Below are positions 1-6,209 of a stretch of 6,233 nt of DNA, piece by piece (within the stretch, counting starts at the first letter, position 1; each line of letters starts with the position of its first letter). The translations under genes and the position numbers were made by a program. A model generated the notes under the pieces. The model made no database searches. It saw only the letters and a program-made list of their open reading frames with translations, and was not told where the DNA came from. Source of the stretch: Nonlabens sp. (GTDB lineage: Bacteria; Bacteroidota; Bacteroidia; Flavobacteriales; Flavobacteriaceae); the NCBI GenBank assembly GCA_023301395.1, contig JALZUY010000186.1:1-6233 (forward strand), in the 5' to 3' direction.

Positions 1-1411
1 CATGTACATTTCCTGTAGGAACTCTATAGAACTGATCAAAGATTTGTTTAGCATCTCTAGGTTTGAGTCCTGTTCCAGAATCTGTAACTGTTAATTGAAA
101 TTCTTCAGTCGTCTTGAATAGTTCTATTGTAATATCAGCTCCACCATATTTAATAGCGTTATCCATAAGATTGTTCAACGCATTTTCCATATGAAAACCA
201 TCGGCCATTAGTTTTGAGTCTTTGGAGTTATTTTTAAAGTTGATGATCTTAGAAGTTTGTGATTTGAACTTAGAAACTAAAGTTGAGATTATTTCATCTA
301 GAACAATTTCGTCTTTTTGTAAATCAAGTTCTTGACCATCGAGACTTGCTGTTTCCAGTAGTTTCTCAACCATAGTATTAAGCTTGTCAAGTTGTTCACG
401 TCCCATATTGAGATAACGATCGGTCTTCTCAGTATCGCCAACTTTTGTAAAATTTTGTACGCCTTCTAGAGCAGCACTGGTAGTTGCAATAGGTGTTTTA
501 AACTCGTGTGTAATATTTGAGATGAGGTCATTTTTCATCTCGTTTAAATTTTTCTGCTTTCTAATGATATTCAATAGATAGAATAAACAAAGAATAATAC
601 ACGCGATCAATAATGCCGATAATAAAATACCTGTTAGATTCCGTTTTAAAATAGTAGAAGCAAGACCTGTGTAGATTATTGAGATTTCTTCATTTGAATT
701 AATAAGTTCAGATTGTGAGAGGATTTCTTCGCTTCTAGATTTTTTAAATCTAGATATAGCTATGCTATCTGTTTTTTTATAATCTGTGTGGACCATCACG
801 TGTTTAACAGGTATGTTTTTTATAGCGAGTTGGTTTTTAAAAATACTATCTAGTTTTTCTACTACGATTTTGTCAGATTTTATGGAGAACACGATTCTAT
901 TAGTTAATTCTTGAATCTCAGTAGTTCCTTTTTCATCTGTGAAGCTAAGATTAGTGATTCTAACATCTGCTTTTGTAGAATCCTTTAGTTTAAGGATAGA
1001 GTCAGTTACTCCATTAAAAAAATCATTGCTAGTTAATGATTTATCTGGTGATGTAAAGCGTTTTAAAGTATCGGCATTTACGCCTCTTAAGATAGTGATG
1101 CCTTTCATGTCTTTTATCTCAGGAAGAATAAGCTCATTATTATCATCTAGATTTTCAAAATCTATCGTTTTTAGAACCTCACTTATTGTAAAAGAATCTT
1201 TCCCATTGCCTAAAAAGCTCAACGTGTTGTTTTTTGCTCTTATGGTGAAGTAATCTTCTACACTTTGATCCAGCGTGGTTTGTAAATCAATCTTTAACTG
1301 GCGCTCACTTTCTTTATAATTTTTAAAGTTCCAATAGACTTGTATGGCTAGTGTAATCGCAATTACTGCACTTATTAAATAAAGTAGGTATTTATAGCTT
1401 TTCTCGTTCAT
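1..1411 (-). CDS. Membrane sensor histidine kinase, C-terminus cut by window edge
   Basis: Reading the minus strand from the ATG at 1411-1409 gives an open frame of 470 codons that runs off the left edge without a stop. Residues about 7-26 (YLLYLISAVIAITLAIQVYW) form TM1. Residues about 27-255 are a periplasmic sensor region that I cannot assign to a family, and about 261-280 (GILLSALLIACIILCLFYLL) form TM2. The HisKA dimerisation domain follows, with the H-box NITHEFKTPIATT and phospho-acceptor His302. The HATPase_c domain shows the N-box NNLMDNAIKYGG (Asn418), the G1 box DSGTGL (Asp444) and the F-box IFDQFYR (about 457-463). The G2 box and the end of the protein lie outside the window. By family knowledge it autophosphorylates His302 and passes the phosphate to a response regulator. 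No regulator is in the window; I expect one just downstream of the kinase. The gene is divergent from the GLPGLI cluster, which suggests it controls that cluster. A GTG codon directly precedes the ATG in frame; ATG was preferred. Kinase identity is secure; the signal and target are unknown. Confidence 0.95.
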   Translation of the reverse strand, partial: MNEKSYKYLLYLISAVIAITLAIQVYWNFKNYKESERQLKIDLQTTLDQSVEDYFTIRAKNNTLSFLGNGKDSFTISEVLKTIDFENLDDNNELILPEIKDMKGITILRGVNADTLKRFTSPDKSLTSNDFFNGVTDSILKLKDSTKADVRITNLSFTDEKGTTEIQELTNRIVFSIKSDKIVVEKLDSIFKNQLAIKNIPVKHVMVHTDYKKTDSIAISRFKKSRSEEILSQSELINSNEEISIIYTGLASTILKRNLTGILLSALLIACIILCLFYLLNIIRKQKNLNEMKNDLISNITHEFKTPIATTSAALEGVQNFTKVGDTEKTDRYLNMGREQLDKLNTMVEKLLETASLDGQELDLQKDEIVLDEIISTLVSKFKSQTSKIINFKNNSKDSKLMADGFHMENALNNLMDNAIKYGGADITIELFKTTEEFQLTVTDSGTGLKPRDAKQIFDQFYRVPTGNVH

Positions 1412-1439
1412 CACGATTTATTTTTCTCATTGATAATAT

Positions 1440-1447
1440 CAAAGGTG
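1440..1447 (-). promoter_or_regulatory. Possible -7 box of the kinase promoter
   Basis: On the minus strand this reads CACCTTTG, close to the Bacteroidota sigma-A -7 consensus TAnnTTTG (one mismatch, at the first base). Transcription starting a few bases downstream would leave a leader of roughly 20-25 nt before the kinase ATG at 1411. No convincing TTG -33 element sits about 19 bp upstream; that area is T-rich (1465-1470). This is a weak call, supported mainly by its position and by the similar box facing the other way at 1523-1530. Confidence 0.3.
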
Positions 1448-1474
1448 CGATATTAAAGCCTTGTAAAAAAGCCG

Positions 1475-1504
1475 GTTAACACTCGTTAACGTTGGTTAAC
1501 GCTC
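1475..1504. promoter_or_regulatory. Three tandem GTTAAC repeats, 10-bp period: putative response-regulator operator
   Basis: The hexamer GTTAAC occurs at 1475-1480, 1485-1490 and 1495-1500, so three identical copies start exactly 10 bp apart. The 10-bp units are GTTAACACTC, GTTAACGTTG and GTTAACGCTC. All copies therefore face the same side of the helix, as expected for a tandemly bound dimer or oligomer. OmpR/PhoB-family regulators are known to bind direct repeats about 10-11 bp apart, for example the CpxR GTAAA-N5-GTAAA site. The array lies in the divergent gap, about 63 bp from the kinase ATG and 49 bp from the first GLPGLI ATG. It ends 22 bp before the -7-like box at 1523, a position suited to activation. 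That the missing partner regulator of the kinase binds here is inference. Confidence 0.6.
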
Positions 1505-1522
1505 TATTTGAGTAAAATGCCA

Positions 1523-1530
1523 CATCTTTG
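1523..1530 (+). promoter_or_regulatory. Possible -7 box of the GLPGLI cluster promoter
   Basis: CATCTTTG matches the Bacteroidota -7 consensus TAnnTTTG except at the first base. It ends 19 bp before the ATG at 1550, which would give a short, A-rich leader. No TTG -33 element is visible at the usual distance; the tandem GTTAAC array ends 22 bp upstream instead. This fits a promoter that depends on an activator, but the transcription start is not known and the call is tentative. Confidence 0.35.
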
Positions 1531-1549
1531 AACCATCAAAATAAATATT

Positions 1550-2422
1550 ATGAAAAAGATACAGATTACACTGATTAGTTTTTTGATTCTCGCTTTCGCA
1601 AAAGCGTATACAGCACAGGCTCAACAAGATTTTAAAGCAAAGGCTACTTATGTTGCGCTTACAAAATTTGACATGCCTGATGATTCAACTATGACTAAAA
1701 AAGCAGAGAGCGATCCCATGATGAAAATGGTGATGGAGCAATTAAAAAAAGGAAGTAAGCAAGAATATACACTGGAGTTTACAAGAACAGAGTCTTCTTA
1801 TGATAAGGTTCAAGAATTAAAAACACCAGGCGGACCTAGTGGTAGTTTTTCTATGTCATTTTCGGCCTCAGGTGGAGTAGCAAGTACGATTTATAAAAAC
1901 CTAAATGATAAAAGCTTTATAAAACAAGGAAGTATTCTAGGAAAAGAATTTGTGATAAAAGATGAGTTACCTATTTATGAATGGCAGTTGTTGAGTGAGA
2001 CTAAGAAAATAGGACAATACAATTGCTTCAAGGCTATTTATGTTCCTATAGGAGAGGTTGTTGAGGAAGATGATAAAAAAGAGGAAGAAGAAGTTACTTC
2101 TAGTGTTATTTCAATGGTAGAGGATAGAGATCCTACCATAACAGCATGGTACACGCCAGATATTCCAGTAAGCAATGGTCCAGGAGAATACCACGGTTTG
2201 CCAGGTTTAATTATAGAGGTTCAACAATCAGAAACGACTATTCTATTAAAAGAAATAGAGATGAATCCTAAAGAAGAATTGAATCTTAAGAAACCTAAGG
2301 CTGGTAAGGAAATCAATCAAGCAGATTTTGACAAGCTTCAAAAGAAGAAAATGGATGAGATGAGGAAAAATCAAGGAAGAAGTGGAAATAGTTCTTTCCA
2401 AGTTATTTCTATAGGTGGCTAA
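1550..2422 (+). CDS. GLPGLI family exported protein (first paralogue)
   Basis: This 290-residue protein begins with a Sec signal peptide (MKKIQITLISFLILAFAKAYTA) and a likely signal peptidase I cleavage AQA|QQ after Ala24, so the mature part is periplasmic or surface-associated. The family motif GLPGLI is intact at residues 216-221 within EYHGLPGLIIEVQ. Other segments shared with the next gene are YTLEFTRTESSY, GKEFVIKDELPIYEW, the block AWYTPDIPV from Ala199, and KAGKEINQADFDKL. Residues 172-181 form an acidic run (EEDDKKEEEE) in a variable insert just before AWYTP. The family (TIGR01200/Porph_ging type) is known mainly from Bacteroidota and has no established biochemical role. The ATG is well placed, with an A/T-rich leader and no Shine-Dalgarno sequence. 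It is probably the first gene of the cluster controlled from 1475-1530. The family call is firm; a role as partner of the downstream barrel is inferred from context. Confidence 0.93.
   Translation: MKKIQITLISFLILAFAKAYTAQAQQDFKAKATYVALTKFDMPDDSTMTKKAESDPMMKMVMEQLKKGSKQEYTLEFTRTESSYDKVQELKTPGGPSGSFSMSFSASGGVASTIYKNLNDKSFIKQGSILGKEFVIKDELPIYEWQLLSETKKIGQYNCFKAIYVPIGEVVEEDDKKEEEEVTSSVISMVEDRDPTITAWYTPDIPVSNGPGEYHGLPGLIIEVQQSETTILLKEIEMNPKEELNLKKPKAGKEINQADFDKLQKKKMDEMRKNQGRSGNSSFQVISIGG
1591..1606. repeat. Near-copy of the palindrome CGCTTTCGCGAAAGCG inside a signal-peptide codon run
   Basis: The 16-mer CGCTTTCGCAAAAGCG has perfect 6-bp arms (CGCTTT/AAAGCG) around CGCA and differs by one base from the perfect palindrome CGCTTTCGCGAAAGCG. 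From memory, that palindrome is over-represented in some marine Flavobacteriaceae; this was not checked. Here it encodes residues 15-19, AFAKA, and puts a lysine next to the hydrophobic core of the signal peptide. Only one copy is present in the window. It is either a member of such a dispersed family or a chance match. Confidence 0.4.
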
Positions 2423-2469
2423 TTAAACCTTTATACTTTTTGATAGTCTTAACTTATGAAAGAAAGTTT

Positions 2470-2487
2470 CGGTCTAATTTTAGACCG
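2470..2487 (+). promoter_or_regulatory. Perfect stem-loop in the spacer between the two GLPGLI genes
   Basis: CGGTCTA (2470-2476) and TAGACCG (2481-2487) are exact reverse complements around the loop ATTT, giving a 7-bp stem. It ends 18 nt before the chosen ATG of the second GLPGLI gene. There is no uninterrupted T-run after it (TTATTATTAAAC follows), so a strong intrinsic terminator is unlikely. More plausible roles are an RNA processing or stability element, a partial attenuator, or a protein-binding palindrome. The structure is visible; the role is a guess. Confidence 0.5.
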
Positions 2488-2505
2488 TTATTATTAAACA
2501 AGACT

Positions 2506-3375
2506 ATGAAAAAAATATTATTTCTTATCGCTGTCGTATTAGGTACAACAACGGTTATGGCTCAAGACATGTATGGTGAAGCAACTTATATGTCAAAGGT
2601 GAAAGTGGATAACAGCTGGATGGAAGGAGATCGCAATATGACTCCTGAACGTCGCAAGCGTATTGAAGAGAACATGAAGAAGATGACTGAAAAGACATAT
2701 ATTCTTAAGTTCAACCGTACAGAGTCAACTTATAAAGAAGAGGTAGCTCTTGAAACTCCTGGTCAAGGCCGTGGTTTTGGTAGTTTTTTAGGGACCATGC
2801 TTGCTGGTGAGAAATATAAAAATGTGAATGAAGGTATGTATGTTGAGCAGCGCGACATGATGGGCAAGACATTTTTAATTAAAGATTCTCTACCTCAATT
2901 GGAATGGAAAATTACTGGCGAGTCAAGGAAAATAGGGAATTATACCGCGATTAAAGCTGTTTCTAAAATGCCTAGTGGTGAATTTGACTGGAGTAATTTT
3001 AGGAGAAGAGGAAGAGATAATGAAGATGCTGCACAAAAGAAAAAAGACAGTATCGCGCAAGCAGATGGTGATTTAACCGCAATGTTTGAGAAGCCAGATG
3101 AGATTGAAGTTGTAGCCTGGTTTACACCTGAGATTCCTGTACAACATGGTCCAGATGTCTATGGTGGATTACCTGGATTGATTTTAGAAATTAATGCTGG
3201 TAATACAATTCTCTTGTGTTCTCAAATAACGATCAATCCTGAAGATCGTGAAGAGATTAAACCAGCTAAAAAAGGTAAAGAGGTAACTCAAGCGGATTAC
3301 GATGTAATTTTAAAGGAGAAAACGGAAGCTTTTAGACAACGTGGTGGCAGAGGTGGTCGAGGACGTGGAGAATAA
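2506..3375 (+). CDS. GLPGLI family exported protein (second paralogue) with Arg-Gly-rich tail
   Basis: Starting at the ATG at 2506 gives 289 residues with a normal signal peptide, MKKILFLIAVVLGTTTVMA, and likely cleavage before Gln20. The frame is open back to an ATG at 2440, but that start would add 22 residues ahead of the signal peptide and include the hairpin, so it was rejected. GLPGLI is intact at 221-226 within YGGLPGLILEIN. Segments matching the upstream paralogue include YILKFNRTESTY, GKTFLIKDSLPQLEW, VVAWFTPEIPVQHGP (Trp205) and KKGKEVTQADYD, so the pair arose by an old duplication. The variable insert before AWFTP is basic here (RRRGRDN from Arg166), where the paralogue is acidic. 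The C-terminus, residues 277-289, reads RQRGGRGGRGRGE, an RGG-like tail unusual for an exported protein. The molecular role is unknown. It likely acts with its paralogue and the following outer-membrane protein. Confidence 0.93.
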   Translation: MKKILFLIAVVLGTTTVMAQDMYGEATYMSKVKVDNSWMEGDRNMTPERRKRIEENMKKMTEKTYILKFNRTESTYKEEVALETPGQGRGFGSFLGTMLAGEKYKNVNEGMYVEQRDMMGKTFLIKDSLPQLEWKITGESRKIGNYTAIKAVSKMPSGEFDWSNFRRRGRDNEDAAQKKKDSIAQADGDLTAMFEKPDEIEVVAWFTPEIPVQHGPDVYGGLPGLILEINAGNTILLCSQITINPEDREEIKPAKKGKEVTQADYDVILKEKTEAFRQRGGRGGRGRGE

Positions 3376-3407
3376 TCTGTTTTCATTTATAAAGTAAATA
3401 TTATATA

Positions 3408-3434
3408 GAATGCGAGACTAACCATCTCGCATTT
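3408..3434 (+). terminator. Terminator-like stem-loop after the GLPGLI pair
   Basis: AATGCGAGA (3409-3417) pairs perfectly with TCTCGCATT (3425-3433) around a 7-nt loop, CTAACCA, and a G-T wobble at 3408/3434 could extend the stem. A short, imperfect T-rich stretch follows (TTTCTT, 3432-3437). It lies 33 bp after the stop at 3375 and 50 bp before the next ATG. It could end or reduce transcription after the GLPGLI genes, leaving the barrel gene on partial readthrough or on a promoter I cannot see. Confidence 0.55.
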
Positions 3435-3483
3435 CTTAAATCAAAAAACGAAACTCTTCTAACCGAAGATTGATTGAAGAATT

Positions 3484-6189
3484 ATGAAAAAAAACATACT
3501 CTTATTAAGTATTGCATTGCTGTGTTTAGGAACAGCTATAGCACAAAACATTACAGTTACAGGAACGGTAGTAGACAGTCTGGGAACTCCATTACAAATG
3601 GCAAACGTAATTGCTTATCAACAGGATAAGAATCTAGGAGCCTTTGGAATTACTAACCAAGCTGGGAAATATAAGTTAGAAGGTCTTAAAAAGGATAGTA
3701 CTTATACCATTAAAGTATCTTTTCTAGGATTGAAACAAATTGAGGAAAAAGTTCAAAGCCTACAAAAAGATTTAGTAAAAAACTTTATCATGTTTTCTTC
3801 GGCAGACGAGCTAGATGCTATTAATCTTACCTATCAAATGCCTGTTTCCATAAAAGGAGATACCATTGTTTATGATGCAGATAGTTTTACAAACGGTACT
3901 GAAGATAAATTAGGTGATGTTCTTAGAAAATTACCAGGTGTTGAGGTAAATGAAGATGGTGATATAACCGTAGAAGGTCAAGTTGTCGAGAAGGTTCAAG
4001 TAGAAGGAAAGGATTTCTTTGAAGGAGATTCTAGACTTGCTACAAAGAATATTCCAGCTGATGCGGTAAGTAAAGTACAAGTTCTTAAGAATTATAATAA
4101 CCAGTCTCAGTTAAAAGGATTAGGTAATGATCAAGATCGTTATGTGATCAACATTAAACTTAAAGAAGGAAAGAAGAAATTCTGGTTTGGAGAAGCAACA
4201 GTAGGTGTTGGACATGGCGGTAATGATGAGCGTTACCTTATACAGCCTAAAGCTTTTTATTACAGCGAGGGATTTTCAGTAAATGTTCTTACAGATTTTA
4301 ATAATCTTGGCGTGCCAGCTTTTTCAGGCAGAGATTTTAGAAGGTTTACAGGATTTGGTCGTGGAGATACTAGACAAAATAATGCTTCTATTAATGTAAG
4401 TCAGGCGAGTACCTTTAATGGTTCTGCAACTAATAGAGCACTTTCTATAGATAGTAAATTCCTTGCAGGAAACGCTTCATGGAAAGTAAGTGATAAACTA
4501 GATATGAGCGCCTTTGCTATTCTTTCTAGTTCTGATACTCGTACGAGAAGATTGAATAGCAATACATTTATAGACAGCGGCCTTGTAGAAGATACAGATG
4601 ATCAATCTACAGAACGTAGCGAGATAGGTTTATTCAAATTGGGAGCTGAATACAATCCTATCTCAGATCTCTCTATTAATTACGACGGTCGTTTTAATGT
4701 TACTAGTGAAAGAGAACTTACAGATTTTACATCTAGCCGTTCTGGATTAGTGGAAGATATAGGTCAGGAAAATGAGCAAAGCCCAGTTTCATACAATCAG
4801 TCCTTGAATGCATATTATACGGCAGGAGAGAAACACATTTTTGCACTAGAAACACGATTTTTAAACCAAGAAGAAGACCCATTCTATAATGCAATACGTA
4901 ATATTAGGGATCAACAAGATCCTGAACCATTTAATGGTGCTCTAGGATTAGAGGCTGCAGATCCATTTAATATCAATCAGGAACGTCAGGTTAACACTAA
5001 TAAAATAGATGCAAAGCTGGATTATTTCTATGTGTTGAATAAAAAGAGTAATATCAATTTTACATTAGGGACTACGATTTCTCAACAAAACTATAATTCT
5101 AGTATTTTTCAAATTACAGATGCTGATTTGAGGAATGAATTACAAGATCCTTTATTACGTAATGATAATGTGCAATATAACTTTACAGACTTATTTGCAG
5201 CAGTGCATTATAAATTTATAACAGGTAAATTTACCATCACACCTGGTGTAACAGCACATAGCTTTAGAACATTAGATTTTCAAAATGATGTAGAGAATAT
5301 TATAGAAACAGAACGTTTAGTTCCAGACCTAGAAGTGCGTTATGACATTAAGAGTTCACAGCAACTAAGATTTAATTATTCTCAAAACGTAACTTTTACT
5401 GATGTTAATAGCTATGCCGAAGGTTTGATTTTTAGAAACTATAACAGGTTAAATGGTGGTAATAATCAATTAGAAGGATCGCTTAATGACAATGTGAGCT
5501 TGTTTTTCAGAGACTTTAATTTGTTTAATAAGACTAATATGTTTGCAAGAGTTTCTTATTCTAGAAGACGCGATGCGATTCAGTCTCAAGTACAACTCGA
5601 TGGTATTAACCAGGTAAGTACACCTATTAATGCTTTATTCCCTAATGAATCTGTGAACGGTACATTAAGTTATGGTAAGGAGATAAAAAAGATTCAATTT
5701 CAAGCAAGAGCAAACGGATCCTGGTCTAGTAGTAATAATATCGTTAATAATTTCGAGCAGGAGTCCACAAATATTAATCATAGTTATGGTTTGACAGCTC
5801 GTTCTAATTTTCAAAAAGGAATCAACTTTGACCTAGGATATACTTTGGCATTTAATAACAGTGATAATAATGGTTTTGAGAACAACTCAACTACTAATAC
5901 TTATAATATCGGGATGGACTGGCAAATAGGTAAACGATGGTTGCTAAGAGGAAATTATGATCTTAGTGATTTTTCTAATAATCTAGGAGCTGAGAATACT
6001 TTTGATTTCTTAGACGCATCTATACGTTATCAAAAACCAGATTCAAGATGGCAGTATTCATTAATAGCTACAAATTTGCTTAATTCAGAAGCTATTGTGA
6101 ATAATACCTTTGGTCAGATTAGTACATCTACTGCACAAACATTTGTATTACCACGATACATCTATTTCCAGATGAGATTTGATTTGTAA
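3484..6189 (+). CDS. TonB-dependent receptor-like outer-membrane beta-barrel protein
   Basis: This 901-residue protein has a signal peptide (MKKNILLLSIALLCLGTAIA, likely cleavage before Gln21). Residues about 22-108 form a carboxypeptidase-regulatory-like Ig-type domain (TGTVVDSLGTPLQMANVIAY ... AGKYKLEGL). A degenerate TonB-box-like strand, LDAINLTYQ, is followed by VSIKGDTIVYDAD and a plug-like domain to about residue 230, with LGDVLRKLPGVEV, KDFFEGDSRLATKN from Lys176 and IPADAVSKVQVL. The rest, about 231-901, is rich in alternating aromatic/polar strands and Asn, matching barrel proteins of the OMP_b-brl_3 class. It ends QMRFDL, so the usual terminal aromatic is at -3. The length is normal for the class and the frame is intact. 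By family it sits in the outer membrane and may move a ligand with TonB-ExbBD energy; the substrate is not indicated, and it has no SusD-type partner here. The GLPGLI genes upstream suggest a joint envelope function. The leader has only a weak purine stretch (GAAGA) before the ATG. Confidence 0.92.
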   Translation: MKKNILLLSIALLCLGTAIAQNITVTGTVVDSLGTPLQMANVIAYQQDKNLGAFGITNQAGKYKLEGLKKDSTYTIKVSFLGLKQIEEKVQSLQKDLVKNFIMFSSADELDAINLTYQMPVSIKGDTIVYDADSFTNGTEDKLGDVLRKLPGVEVNEDGDITVEGQVVEKVQVEGKDFFEGDSRLATKNIPADAVSKVQVLKNYNNQSQLKGLGNDQDRYVINIKLKEGKKKFWFGEATVGVGHGGNDERYLIQPKAFYYSEGFSVNVLTDFNNLGVPAFSGRDFRRFTGFGRGDTRQNNASINVSQASTFNGSATNRALSIDSKFLAGNASWKVSDKLDMSAFAILSSSDTRTRRLNSNTFIDSGLVEDTDDQSTERSEIGLFKLGAEYNPISDLSINYDGRFNVTSERELTDFTSSRSGLVEDIGQENEQSPVSYNQSLNAYYTAGEKHIFALETRFLNQEEDPFYNAIRNIRDQQDPEPFNGALGLEAADPFNINQERQVNTNKIDAKLDYFYVLNKKSNINFTLGTTISQQNYNSSIFQITDADLRNELQDPLLRNDNVQYNFTDLFAAVHYKFITGKFTITPGVTAHSFRTLDFQNDVENIIETERLVPDLEVRYDIKSSQQLRFNYSQNVTFTDVNSYAEGLIFRNYNRLNGGNNQLEGSLNDNVSLFFRDFNLFNKTNMFARVSYSRRRDAIQSQVQLDGINQVSTPINALFPNESVNGTLSYGKEIKKIQFQARANGSWSSSNNIVNNFEQESTNINHSYGLTARSNFQKGINFDLGYTLAFNNSDNNGFENNSTTNTYNIGMDWQIGKRWLLRGNYDLSDFSNNLGAENTFDFLDASIRYQKPDSRWQYSLIATNLLNSEAIVNNTFGQISTSTAQTFVLPRYIYFQMRFDL

Positions 6190-6209
6190 GAATATCATTT
6201 TAATAAAGT

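Noticed and set aside
939..1253. Plus-strand open frame of 104 codons
   Set aside because: It lies wholly antisense to the histidine kinase, whose frame has clear domains. The product shows no family features and no start context.
1392..1430. Minus-strand mini-frame of 12 codons (MRKINRDEREKL) overlapping the kinase start
   Set aside because: It is too short and has no supporting evidence. It could be a leader peptide, but nothing distinguishes it from chance.
1475..1504. CRISPR-like or mobile-element reading of the tandem repeats
   Set aside because: The units are only 10 bp with 4-bp variable parts, there are no cas genes or transposase, and the position in a divergent promoter fits an operator better.
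2434..2442. TACTTTTTG as a -7 box for an internal promoter
   Set aside because: The spacing between TA and TTTG is 3 instead of 2, and no TTG element lies about 19 bp upstream.
2440..2505. Upstream in-frame start for the second GLPGLI gene
   Set aside because: It would place 22 residues (MIVLTYERKFRSNF...) before a typical signal peptide and run through a hairpin. The ATG at 2506 gives a normal exported protein.
3455..3469. Small inverted repeat TCTTC/GAAGA before the barrel gene
   Set aside because: Five base pairs in AT-rich DNA are easily found by chance, and there is no further support.
3484..6189. SusC-type glycan importer
   Set aside because: No SusD partner or glycan-degrading enzyme is present, and the plug and barrel motifs resemble the OMP_b-brl_3 class more than SusC.
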